NCBI GenBank assembly: GCA_026988735.1
Contig: JALSKR010000165.1
Coordinates: forward strand, 1 to 14,177
Length of the DNA: 14,177 nucleotides
DNA from: Sulfurimonas sp.
Lineage (GTDB): Bacteria; Campylobacterota; Campylobacteria; Campylobacterales; Sulfurimonadaceae
Direction: 5' to 3'
The notes below the pieces were generated by a model that was not told the origin of the DNA, did no database searches, and saw nothing but the letters and a program-made list of their open reading frames with translations. Made by a program: the position numbers and the translations under genes. This document shows positions 1-6,815 of the stretch, piece by piece (position 1 is the stretch's first letter; every line of letters starts with the position of its first letter).

Positions 1-1
1 A

Positions 2-145
2 TCTGCAGCAATTAAAATCAAACCGCAAACCTATTTAAAACTTCATGAGTTACTCTTAAACAGTGAACTGCAGATGAAAAGTTCGCATACAAATAAAAGC
101 GCAATTCTCTTTTCAAGCTTAATCCGATTACAAAAGCTGCTTTAA
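2..145 (+). CDS. C-terminal fragment of a probable DNA polymerase III delta subunit (HolA-like), 5' end outside window
   Basis: An open frame enters from the left edge and stops with TAA at 143-145, giving 47 visible residues. The tail contains KPQTYLKLHELLLNSELQM and ends in ILFSSLIRLQKLL. A Y-x-K-L-x-x-L-L-x-x-E-L-x-x-K-S stretch followed by L-F-S-S-L-I-R-L is what I expect at the C-terminal helical end of HolA, the clamp-loader subunit that opens the sliding clamp. The fragment is too short for certainty and no ATPase-like region is visible. It lies 38 nt upstream of the PerR ATG in the same orientation, so read-through into the next gene is possible. Another helical-tailed protein cannot be excluded. 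Confidence 0.5.
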   Translation, partial: SAAIKIKPQTYLKLHELLLNSELQMKSSHTNKSAILFSSLIRLQKLL

Positions 146-171
146 AAAACTATTTTTAAATATTTGTAGTG

Positions 172-195
172 TATAATCCTATTATGAATAATTAT
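172..195 (+). promoter_or_regulatory. Promoter -10 with overlapping AT-rich inverted repeats, candidate PerR/Fur autoregulatory operator
   Basis: TATAAT lies at 172-177 directly after TG (170-171), with T-rich DNA upstream and no clear -35 box, as is common for Campylobacterota vegetative promoters. The same bases form overlapping inverted repeats: ATAAT (173-177) and ATTAT (181-185) separated by CCT, then ATTAT (181-185) and ATAAT (188-192) separated by GA, with a further ATTAT at 191-195. Overlapping NATA/TAT-type arrays resemble Fur/PerR boxes, and many family members repress their own gene. The predicted transcription start (about 183-185) coincides with the ATG at 184. The operator role is inferred. 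Confidence 0.4.
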
Positions 196-591
196 ACAGA
201 TATATTACGTCAACATCATTTAAAAGCAACACCGCAAAGATTAGAGATTGCAAATGCGCTTCATGCCAACGGACACATGACAATAGAAAGCCTGTATGAA
301 GTCATGCTACAAAAATTCAGTTCCATCTCTTTGGCTACTATTTATAAAAATATTAATCTCATGTTGGAGAATGCTTTTATACAGGAAGTAAAAATTCCAA
401 ATGAAAAATCAGTATATGAGCTCACAAAAGAGACACATGCTCATGTATTCTGCAGACAATGCAATACAATTCAGGATATTGTACTGGACTTGTCCCAAAC
501 TGCACAACTTGCCTCACAGGCTTCTCATTTTAAGATTGACAAAGCCGACCTGGTTCTATCCGGACTTTGTCAAAAGTGTCAACAACTTTAA
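184..591 (+). CDS. perR: PerR-like Fur-family transcriptional repressor (peroxide/metal-responsive)
   Basis: A 135-residue DNA-binding regulator of the Fur superfamily, expected to be a metal-bound dimeric repressor of oxidative-stress or iron genes. The N-terminal winged helix contains KATPQRLEI (14-22) and the recognition helix SLATIYKNINLM (49-60). The C-terminal metal/dimer domain has CRQC (90-93) and CQKC (129-132), the two CxxC pairs that hold structural zinc. Regulatory-metal positions match PerR: H31, E79 (Asp85 in Bacillus PerR), H85, H87 and D98. D98 sits where PerR has the Asp104 associated with peroxide sensitivity and Fur has Glu. The ATG at 184 is preferred over an in-frame GTG at 169 because GTG lies upstream of the likely -10 and ATG gives the usual family N-terminus. 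Neither start has a convincing Shine-Dalgarno. Fur itself is the main alternative. Confidence 0.8.
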   Translation: MNNYTDILRQHHLKATPQRLEIANALHANGHMTIESLYEVMLQKFSSISLATIYKNINLMLENAFIQEVKIPNEKSVYELTKETHAHVFCRQCNTIQDIVLDLSQTAQLASQASHFKIDKADLVLSGLCQKCQQL

Positions 592-613
592 CATATACTC
601 AGTACAATTGCTG

Positions 614-619
614 TATAAT
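614..619 (+). promoter_or_regulatory. Probable -10 element of the prs-lepA-comF promoter
   Basis: TATAAT, preceded directly by TG (612-613), lies in the 59-nt gap between perR and prs, in the same TGTATAAT context seen upstream of perR. No good -35 hexamer is visible at the usual distance. A start near 626 would give a leader of about 25 nt that includes the prs ribosome binding site AAGGA (640-644). Confidence 0.5.
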
Positions 620-650
620 ACAACATTAATTTTTCCAAGAAGGAACTCCT

Positions 651-1577
651 ATGCGTGGTTATAAAATTTTTGCAGGATCTGCGAGTGTTGATTTTGCGAA
701 AGAGATTTGTAGTATTTTAGATATTCCCTTAGCGAAAGCTGATGTTAAAAAGTTCAGTGACGGTGAAATTTCGGTTCAAATTGCCGAATCTGTTCGTGGT
801 CGTGATGTATTTATCGTACAGTCAACCGGTGCTCCCTCAAACGACAATCTTATGGAACTGTTAATTTTGACTGATGCGCTTAAACGCTCTTCTGCTTCAA
901 GTATTACAGCGGTTGTCCCTTACTATGGTTATGCGAGACAAGACAGAAAAGCGGCTCCCCGTGTTCCGATTACTGCAAAGCTTGTAGCCAACTTATATGA
1001 AACTGCAGGCATAGACAGAGTCGTTACTATTGATTTGCATGCCGGACAGATTCAAGGATTTTTTGATATTCCTGTTGACAACCTTTACGGGTCTATTACC
1101 TTTGAGCAGTATATTAAAAGTAAAAATCTCAAAAATCCCATTATCGCTTCTCCTGATATCGGTGGAGTTGCACGTGCAAGATACTTTGCATCCCGAATGG
1201 GACTTGAAATGGTTATCGTAGACAAACGCCGTGAAAAAGCAAATGAAAGTGAAGTTATGAATATTATCGGAAATGTCGAAGGACATGATATTATCATGAT
1301 AGATGATATGGTTGACACAGCAGGAACAATGGTCAAAGCAGCTACTGCACTCAAAAACAAAGGAGCGACTTCTGTCATGGCATGCGCAACTCATGGTGTT
1401 CTCAGCGGAAATGCATACCAAAATCTTGAAAACGGCGAACTTGATGAACTCATTATAACCAATACGCTCGAATCAAAACCTCATTCAAAAATAAAAGTCT
1501 TGAGTGTAGCACCACTGTTTGCCGAAGTTATTCGCAGAGTCTATCATAACGAAAGCGTGAACAGTCTTTTTGCATAG
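651..1577 (+). CDS. prs: Ribose-phosphate pyrophosphokinase (PRPP synthetase)
   Basis: A cytosolic enzyme that transfers pyrophosphate from ATP to ribose-5-phosphate to make PRPP, the precursor of purines, pyrimidines, NAD, histidine and tryptophan. The 308 residues match the normal class I length. Visible motifs are the substrate-loop residues YARQDRK (94-100), the divalent-cation/ATP region [11 protein letters not shown] (128-138), and the PRPP-binding loop [11 protein letters not shown] (217-227). The start has a strong ribosome binding site, AAGGA at 640-644, 6 nt before ATG. It opens a tight plus-strand run: lepA begins 8 nt after its stop, and the lepA ribosome binding site overlaps the prs stop codon, which suggests coupled translation. 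Confidence 0.97.
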   Translation: MRGYKIFAGSASVDFAKEICSILDIPLAKADVKKFSDGEISVQIAESVRGRDVFIVQSTGAPSNDNLMELLILTDALKRSSASSITAVVPYYGYARQDRKAAPRVPITAKLVANLYETAGIDRVVTIDLHAGQIQGFFDIPVDNLYGSITFEQYIKSKNLKNPIIASPDIGGVARARYFASRMGLEMVIVDKRREKANESEVMNIIGNVEGHDIIMIDDMVDTAGTMVKAATALKNKGATSVMACATHGVLSGNAYQNLENGELDELIITNTLESKPHSKIKVLSVAPLFAEVIRRVYHNESVNSLFA

Positions 1578-1585
1578 GAGCATCA

Positions 1586-3376
1586 TTGAAAAACATTAGA
1601 AATTTCTCAATCATTGCCCATATTGATCATGGAAAAAGTACCCTGGCTGACAGAATCATTCAAGAGTGTGGCTCTGTTACAGAGAGAGAAATGGGAAGCC
1701 AAATGATGGATACCATGGACATAGAGCAAGAACGCGGTATTACCATTAAAGCACAGTCCGTTCGACTTGATTATGTCAAAGACGGAGAACACTATATTCT
1801 CAACCTTATCGACACACCGGGTCATGTTGATTTTTCGTATGAAGTGAGCAAGTCTTTGGCATCTTCTGACGGAGCCCTTCTTATCGTTGATGCTGCGCAG
1901 GGTGTTGAGGCACAGACTATTGCCAATGTTTATTTGGCACTAGACAATGACCTTGAGCTTATTCCCGTTATTAACAAAATAGACCTTCCTGCAGCTGATC
2001 CCGACAAAGTTGCCGAAGAGATAGAAACATCCATAGGAATAGATGCCACGGATGCCGTACTTGTGAGTGCTAAAACAGGTGTAGGAATTCGGGAACTCAT
2101 TGACGCCATTGTTGAAAGAATTCCTGAACCAAAAGGAAACCCTGATGCACCGACTAAGGCGATTATTTATGATTCCTGGTTTGATCAGTATCTCGGTGCC
2201 CTGGCACTTGTACGTGTTTTTGACGGAGAAATCAGAAAAAATCAAACTATTAAACTGATGTCAAACGGTGAAGAGCATCAGGTACTTGACTTGATGTACC
2301 CGCATCCTTTGAAAAAAATCAAAACACAGGCTATAAAAAGCGGTGAAATCGGAATCGTAGTTTTAGGACTTAAAGAAGTAAGTGTGGTGAGTGTCGGCGA
2401 TACCATTACCGATGCTAAAAACCCTACTGCCGAACCGGTTGGTGATTATGAACCGGCAAAACCTTTTGTATTTGCAGGACTCTACCCTATAGATACAGAC
2501 AAATTTGAAGACTTAAGAGATGCACTTAACAAACTCAGGCTCAATGACTCCTCCCTCTCTTATGAGCCAGAAACATCTATAGCACTCGGTTTTGGTTTTC
2601 GTGTCGGATTTTTGGGGATGCTGCACATGGAAGTTATCAAAGAACGCCTGGAGAGAGAGTTCGGACTTGATTTAATTGCCACAGCACCCTCTGTTGTATA
2701 CCATGTTTATCTTAATAATGGTGAAATGATCAACGTACAGAATCCTTCAGAACTGCCAGAAATCAATCACATTGACAGAATTGAAGAGCCTTATGTCAAA
2801 GCAACAGTTATCACACCAAGCGAATATCTTGGAAATATCATGAACCTTTTGGTTTCAAAGCGTGGTATTCAAAGTAAAATGACCTACCTCAACGAAGAGA
2901 GGGTTATGCTTGAATATGAAATACCGATGAACGAAATCGTTGTTGATTTTTATGACACCCTTAAATCTATCTCCAAAGGATATGCTTCTTTTGACTATGA
3001 ACCGACTGACTTCAAAGAGGGAGACCTTGTCAAACTTGATGTGAAAGTTGCCGGAGAGGTTGTGGATGCACTCAGTGTTATAGTCCCACGAACTTCTGCG
3101 CTTTCTCGTGGACGAACACTGGTGAAAAACATGAAAGAGCTTATTCCGCGTCAGCTCTTTGAAGTAGCCGTGCAGGCTTCTCTGGGCAATCAGGTCATAG
3201 CCCGTGAAACAGTCAAATCAATGGGAAAAAATGTCACTGCCAAATGTTACGGCGGAGACATTACCCGTAAACGTAAACTCCTTGAAAAACAAAAAGCCGG
3301 GAAAAAACGTATGAAATCTATAGGCAAGGTGCAACTCCCGCAAGAAGCTTTTATGTCTGTTTTGAAAATGGACTAA
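1586..3376 (+). CDS. lepA: Elongation factor 4 (LepA), ribosome-associated GTPase
   Basis: A translational GTPase that acts on ribosomes in elongation or initiation quality control. At 596 residues it is full length. The GTPase motifs are all present: G1 AHIDHGKST (11-19), G2 RGITIKA (50-56), G3 DTPGH (76-80), G4 NKID (130-133) and G5 SAK (161-163). The LepA-specific C-terminus ends [15 protein letters not shown], and a basic stretch before it ([19 protein letters not shown]) is typical of the domain that reaches toward the peptidyl-transferase centre. The start codon is TTG with AGGAG at 1576-1580, 5 nt upstream; that site overlaps the prs stop codon. No nearby in-frame ATG gives the conserved [16 protein letters not shown]-terminus, so TTG is well supported. 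Confidence 0.97.
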   Translation: MKNIRNFSIIAHIDHGKSTLADRIIQECGSVTEREMGSQMMDTMDIEQERGITIKAQSVRLDYVKDGEHYILNLIDTPGHVDFSYEVSKSLASSDGALLIVDAAQGVEAQTIANVYLALDNDLELIPVINKIDLPAADPDKVAEEIETSIGIDATDAVLVSAKTGVGIRELIDAIVERIPEPKGNPDAPTKAIIYDSWFDQYLGALALVRVFDGEIRKNQTIKLMSNGEEHQVLDLMYPHPLKKIKTQAIKSGEIGIVVLGLKEVSVVSVGDTITDAKNPTAEPVGDYEPAKPFVFAGLYPIDTDKFEDLRDALNKLRLNDSSLSYEPETSIALGFGFRVGFLGMLHMEVIKERLEREFGLDLIATAPSVVYHVYLNNGEMINVQNPSELPEINHIDRIEEPYVKATVITPSEYLGNIMNLLVSKRGIQSKMTYLNEERVMLEYEIPMNEIVVDFYDTLKSISKGYASFDYEPTDFKEGDLVKLDVKVAGEVVDALSVIVPRTSALSRGRTLVKNMKELIPRQLFEVAVQASLGNQVIARETVKSMGKNVTAKCYGGDITRKRKLLEKQKAGKKRMKSIGKVQLPQEAFMSVLKMD

Positions 3377-3386
3377 AGCAGATTTT

Positions 3387-3962
3387 ATGAAATGTATATT
3401 GTGTGAAAGTTATACTTTTACGCATATATGCTCTACATGTAAAACAACTTTTCTCTCCCCTGCTCTTTACAAAAGAACTCTCGCTAACGGTGTTGATATA
3501 CTCTCTTTTTACAAATACGAAGAGATTAAAGAACTGCTTTTTACAAAACATACGGAACTGGGTTTTTATATTTACACTATTTTGGCAAAACTCAGTTTTA
3601 AAAAATTTGCCAAAGAGTTTCATACAAAAGAAAAATTTGTCTCTATTGCTGTTGATGATACCAGTGCAGACGGATATTCACACACAGCCATACTTAACAA
3701 TCATCTAAAAACCTACAATATAAAACCTCTTTTTAATAAACTCAGAGCCACAAATCAGATATCCTATTCCGGACAGACTAAACTTTTCAGGGAACAAAAT
3801 CCAAGAAATTTTCTACTGAAAAAGTTTACAAGTGATACTGTGATTTTAGTCGATGATATTGTTACAACAGGGCAAACACTGACCCAAGCCTGCGAAAAAA
3901 TGAAGGAGCAAGGCAAAACCGTCAGCTTTTGCCTTACCTTGACAGATGTAAGTTTAAAATAA
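3387..3962 (+). CDS. ComF-family phosphoribosyltransferase-like protein
   Basis: A 191-residue ComF-type protein, a family linked to DNA uptake and natural transformation but without a firmly established reaction. The N-terminus has a treble-clef-like zinc ribbon with C3/C6 and C15/C18. The C-terminus has the type I phosphoribosyltransferase PRPP loop VDDIVTTGQTL (155-165), including the paired acidic residues and the TTG turn. It begins 10 nt after the lepA stop with only a weak ribosome binding site, so it is probably translated from the prs-lepA message. Its last 9 nt overlap the 3' end of the convergent AsmA-like gene. The zinc-ribbon plus PRPP-loop order distinguishes it from ordinary salvage phosphoribosyltransferases. 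Confidence 0.87.
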   Translation: MKCILCESYTFTHICSTCKTTFLSPALYKRTLANGVDILSFYKYEEIKELLFTKHTELGFYIYTILAKLSFKKFAKEFHTKEKFVSIAVDDTSADGYSHTAILNNHLKTYNIKPLFNKLRATNQISYSGQTKLFREQNPRNFLLKKFTSDTVILVDDIVTTGQTLTQACEKMKEQGKTVSFCLTLTDVSLK

Positions 3963-5975
3963 CCCTTTCAAGAGATTACCAACATCTTTGCCTATTCTTT
4001 TTTCTATCTCTTTTTTAATAGCTTTCGTTGCCTCTTTTTTGATAATTTGACTGGCATCTACTCTGATTTTCGGTCTGTTGATATTTCCTTTAAGTATAAC
4101 AGTCAAAGGGTTTCCGTTTGCATTAACAGCAATTTTGGAATCAATGGTATTTGCTTTTGAGTCTATTTTAGTATTTTTAGTTACTATTGATGATGTATTT
4201 GATTTTAAATCTAGTGAAGCAATAATTTTTTCCTTCCTAATCTTTGCATTCACATCACCTTGAAAACGCTGTTTGTATAAATCAATATGCGCATACTTTT
4301 TTGTCAGATCAAGTACCTGATTAGGCATAAAAGTACCCTTGGAAAGCAGACCTTTAAAAGTACCTTCCTCTTTAGCTACATTATATACCAGTTTCCCCTC
4401 TATTAAAGATTTAAATATTTTTGGATAAAGCAGCATATCAAGAATATCCAAAGTCTGCAGTGACTTTAAATTTGCAACAAAATCATCATTATGTAATTTG
4501 GCATCAAGTGTTCCGCCTGCAATATTTGATAAAAGTGTAAAATCCAAATCTTTTGCTTTTTTTAACTCTCCATTGGCCGCCAAAGCACCTTTTAAATGTC
4601 GTTGTGTCACAAAGTAGAGTCTGTCGAGATTATGTACTTTAACTTTGTAATCACTTTGTAAAGAAGTATCTTTTGTATTAAAGCGAGCTTTTTTAATATC
4701 AAAATTTGCAAGATTTGACTTGAAGTTTAATTGTGTATCTATTAAATTTTTGTTTAATGTTGTAGAGGTTACGGCACTAAAAGTTGTTCTTGGCATCAAA
4801 CTTTTAAACTGATACGATTTTGTTATATATTTAGAATCAACCATTCCCTTTGTAATTTGAGATGTGATGATACCGCTTAAATTTTTAGGATCTGCATTTG
4901 TTATTTTTACATTCATATCAAATAAAGCATCTGCATAATGCGGTTGCTTTATCATATACAGTAATTTTTGCAGTTTGAGACCTTTTATATCTGCTTCAAT
5001 ATTTTTAGGTGCAAAATCATGTAGAGTTGCTGAAAAGGTTGTATTTGAAGCAGCCAAATCACTTTTTCCTTTTATCATCATTTTTTCTTTATTCCCGACT
5101 GCAGTTCCCTTAAGATTGAATTTTCCTCTAATATCAGCCGAAGTTATCAGTTTTAAAACACCCAACTCCTTTACATGTAACGCATATTTTACATTTACAT
5201 GTAATGGATTTGGAACTATATTTCCTCCAGAAGTTATTTTTGCAAGATTTGAATCAAGTATATATGTGTAGTTTACATCATCTTCTTTGAGTTTTGCATC
5301 GAGATTCATTGAAAAAGCCGTTTTGGGGATAGTAATATTAAAATCTTTTTTCATCACTCCTGCATTTAATTTTCCATTTCTTGTAACAAAGAGAATATCA
5401 CCATCAAGCTTGTGGGGTGTAATATTTTTAAAATTCACATTTAGATTTACATCAGCACTTGCATACGGTTTTTGATTGAGCATATGCAGCAAAGAGGCTA
5501 AATCAGCTTTCGTAACTGTTGCTATAATTGAACTTGGATTAAAGTCGCTCATAACAACTTTGTAGACTGTTTTACTGTTTGCTATATCACTTTTTCCCAA
5601 AACAGTAAAAAGTGTATCATTCCCTTTTACGCTTCCTTGTGTGAAAAAGGAATCTTGTAACTGCATTACAGTCAAAGGCTGCAGCGTTTTAAGTTCCTGT
5701 AAAGCAACACTGTATTTTATATCAAAAGATTTCGAAAAAATCGAATATGTTCCTGCAACTTTAATTGTATTATTCTTATTTAATTGCAAAACTGTTTGAA
5801 AACCACTCATTGATAAAGAAAAAACCTTTAGTTTGGAATCAAGTTTCGTCTCTTCTCTAATTTTGCTCTCTATAACAGGTTTTATCAATGAGTTTCCAAA
5901 ACCTGTAAACAGTATGACATATACTAAAATAAATATCCCTGCAATGCCAGCAAAGAACCAAGTTAAATATTTCAT
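3954..5975 (-). CDS. AsmA-like inner-membrane-anchored protein with a large periplasmic beta-rich domain
   Basis: A 673-residue protein with one N-terminal membrane segment (about 5-25, WFFAGIAGIFILVYVILFTG) and no other clear hydrophobic helix, so the remainder should be periplasmic. The body is lysine- and asparagine-rich with alternating beta-strand character. The C-terminus (NPLTVILKGNINRPKIRVD, 622-640, then amphipathic KKEATKAIKKEIEKRIG and NLLKGLF) is the ending expected of AsmA/TamB-type proteins, which are thought to carry or organise lipids between the membranes. A module repeats: GKSDIANS...DFNPSSI...LLHMLNQKPYASADVNLNV (127-180) matches GKSDLAAS...DFAPKNI...LLYMIKQPHYADALFDMNV (303-356), with weaker copies later. 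The ATG has GGAG (5983-5986) 7 nt upstream. Substrate is unknown; family assignment rests on architecture and tail. Confidence 0.68.
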   Translation of the reverse strand: MKYLTWFFAGIAGIFILVYVILFTGFGNSLIKPVIESKIREETKLDSKLKVFSLSMSGFQTVLQLNKNNTIKVAGTYSIFSKSFDIKYSVALQELKTLQPLTVMQLQDSFFTQGSVKGNDTLFTVLGKSDIANSKTVYKVVMSDFNPSSIIATVTKADLASLLHMLNQKPYASADVNLNVNFKNITPHKLDGDILFVTRNGKLNAGVMKKDFNITIPKTAFSMNLDAKLKEDDVNYTYILDSNLAKITSGGNIVPNPLHVNVKYALHVKELGVLKLITSADIRGKFNLKGTAVGNKEKMMIKGKSDLAASNTTFSATLHDFAPKNIEADIKGLKLQKLLYMIKQPHYADALFDMNVKITNADPKNLSGIITSQITKGMVDSKYITKSYQFKSLMPRTTFSAVTSTTLNKNLIDTQLNFKSNLANFDIKKARFNTKDTSLQSDYKVKVHNLDRLYFVTQRHLKGALAANGELKKAKDLDFTLLSNIAGGTLDAKLHNDDFVANLKSLQTLDILDMLLYPKIFKSLIEGKLVYNVAKEEGTFKGLLSKGTFMPNQVLDLTKKYAHIDLYKQRFQGDVNAKIRKEKIIASLDLKSNTSSIVTKNTKIDSKANTIDSKIAVNANGNPLTVILKGNINRPKIRVDASQIIKKEATKAIKKEIEKRIGKDVGNLLKGLF

Positions 5976-5996
5976 AATATTTCTCCATGAATTTGT

Positions 5997-6002
5997 AGTA
6001 TA
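5997..6002 (-). promoter_or_regulatory. Probable -10 element for the AsmA-like gene
   Basis: Read on the minus strand this is TATACT, placed so that transcription would begin about 15 nt before the ATG, leaving room for the GGAG ribosome binding site. It lies within a short perfect inverted repeat, AGTAT-AATA-ATACT (5997-6010). No convincing -35 is visible. Confidence 0.35.
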
Positions 6003-6052
6003 ATAATACTCAACTGAAGCTTCATAACAGTTTTAAGAAGACGAAAAATAAA

Positions 6053-6073
6053 CTTGATACAATATGACTAAAG
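6053..6073. promoter_or_regulatory. HAIR-like inverted repeat, distal site upstream of grpE
   Basis: CTTGATA (6053-6059), then 7 nt, then ACTAAAG (6067-6073). Against the HspR operator consensus HAIR (CTTGAGT-N7-ACTCAAG) this matches 5/7 and 6/7 bases with exactly the right spacing. It lies 49 bp (centre to centre) upstream of the second site. Binding by HspR is inferred; no hspR gene is in the window. Confidence 0.45.
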
Positions 6074-6101
6074 TTATTTTACACAAATTACACAACTGTT
6101 A

Positions 6102-6122
6102 CTTGACATTATTACACTCAAT
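6102..6122. promoter_or_regulatory. HAIR-like inverted repeat overlapping the grpE promoter
   Basis: CTTGACA (6102-6108), then 7 nt, then ACTCAAT (6116-6122). This matches the HAIR consensus at 5/7 and 6/7 positions with the exact 7-nt spacer. It covers the -35 box and most of the spacer of the grpE promoter, a position from which a bound repressor would exclude RNA polymerase. HspR repression of chaperone operons is known in Helicobacter and Campylobacter; here it is an inference from sequence. Confidence 0.55.
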
Positions 6123-6131
6123 GTGTATAAT
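6103..6131 (+). promoter_or_regulatory. Consensus sigma70 promoter of the grpE-dnaK operon
   Basis: TTGACA at 6103-6108 and TATAAT at 6126-6131 are separated by exactly 17 nt, so both hexamers match the textbook consensus. This is unusual beside the other promoters in the window, which mostly show only a -10. Transcription would start near 6138, leaving a leader of about 32 nt containing AAGGAG (6152-6157). A second small inverted repeat, TACAC-TCAAT-GTGTA (6113-6127), spans the spacer into the -10. A promoter this strong fits a heat-shock operon held down by a repressor. Confidence 0.75.
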
Positions 6132-6169
6132 ACGTTATCTTTTCAAGAAAAAAGGAGATATGAATCATT

Positions 6170-6706
6170 ATGTCTGAAAAAGAAAATACGAATACAAATA
6201 ATAACGAGATAGAGAATGATGAAGTCGCTGCTGAAGCTGAAGCAGTTGAGAATGAATTAGATTTACTGCAAAAAGAACTTGCAGAACTCAAAGATAAATA
6301 TGCACGTGTTCATGCTGATTTTGACAATATCAAAAAAAGACTTGAACGTGAAAAATATACAGCCGTTGAATATGCAAATGAAAAATTTGCAAAAGATATG
6401 ATTCCTGTAGTAGATTCACTTGAAATGGCTTTAAAATCTGCCGAAGCAGATGCTGATCCTCAAGAGCTTATAGAAAAACTCAAAGAGGGTATTGAACTTA
6501 CACTCAAGCAGTTTACCACAGCTCTTGAAAAGCATGGTGTAACAATGGTATCACACGAAGAGCCGTTTGATCCAAATATTCACAATGCCGTACAAAGTGT
6601 TGACAGTGATGAAGTTGAAAGCGGACAGATTGTCCAGACTTTTCAAAAAGGTTACAAGTATAAAGAGCGACCATTAAGAGAAGCTATGGTTGTTGTTGCA
6701 AACTAA
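6170..6706 (+). CDS. grpE: GrpE, nucleotide exchange factor for DnaK
   Basis: A cytosolic co-chaperone that releases ADP from DnaK and helps set the temperature response of the chaperone cycle. The 178 residues show an acidic, disordered N-terminus (1-28), a long coiled-coil helix (about 28-75, ELDLLQKELAELKDKYARVHADFDNIKKRLEREK), and the C-terminal beta-domain signature ending GYKYKERPLREAMVVVAN. The first 30 residues are rich in E and N, as is usual. The ribosome binding site AAGGAG ends 12 nt before the ATG, a long spacing. An out-of-frame ATG at 6160 would encode only five residues. GrpE heads the operon and hrcA, commonly found in front of it in relatives, is absent here. Confidence 0.95.
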   Translation: MSEKENTNTNNNEIENDEVAAEAEAVENELDLLQKELAELKDKYARVHADFDNIKKRLEREKYTAVEYANEKFAKDMIPVVDSLEMALKSAEADADPQELIEKLKEGIELTLKQFTTALEKHGVTMVSHEEPFDPNIHNAVQSVDSDEVESGQIVQTFQKGYKYKERPLREAMVVVAN

Positions 6707-6717
6707 CTTTTAGTAAA

Positions 6718-6733
6718 TGCAACTTAGGTTGCA
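6718..6733 (+). other. Small hairpin in the grpE-dnaK spacer
   Basis: TGCAAC-TTAG-GTTGCA forms a perfect 6-bp stem with a 4-nt loop, 11 nt after the grpE stop. It is followed by A residues rather than T, so it is not a plus-strand intrinsic terminator. It could be an RNA-processing or stability element that sets the dnaK:grpE ratio. The rest of the 109-nt spacer is A-rich with no convincing dnaK promoter; TATAAA at 6780-6785 lacks a partner -35. Confidence 0.3.
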
Positions 6734-6815
6734 AAAAACAAATTTAAAAGAGCGTACAATTACACTGTTTTAAAAAAAATATAAAATCAATTAAACTTAA
6801 AAAAAGGAAGAAAAA

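Noticed and set aside
169..183. GTG at 169 as the perR start
   Set aside because: It overlaps the upstream edge of the probable -10 (172-177), has no Shine-Dalgarno, and adds five residues not expected at the family N-terminus. ATG at 184 fits better.
401..664. 87-codon plus-strand open frame overlapping perR and the prs start
   Set aside because: It is an out-of-frame shadow of perR. The cysteines and motifs belong to the other frame and there is no ribosome binding site.
993..1421. 142-codon minus-strand open frame inside prs
   Set aside because: It lies fully antisense to a clear prs gene, shows no recognisable motif, and its composition is cysteine- and serine-rich as expected from reverse-reading prs codons.
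5976..6169. CIRCE element for HrcA
   Set aside because: No TTAGCACTC / GAGTGCTAA arms with 9-nt spacing could be found; the inverted repeats present match HAIR instead.
6160..6177. Five-codon mini-ORF (MNHYV) overlapping the grpE start as a regulatory leader peptide
   Set aside because: The ribosome binding site sits only about 2 nt before its ATG, too close for good initiation. The overlap is probably chance, although it could slightly affect grpE initiation.
6718..6733. Hairpin after grpE as an intrinsic terminator
   Set aside because: The stem is only 6 bp and is followed by A residues, not T, on the plus strand, and dnaK directly downstream needs transcription through it.
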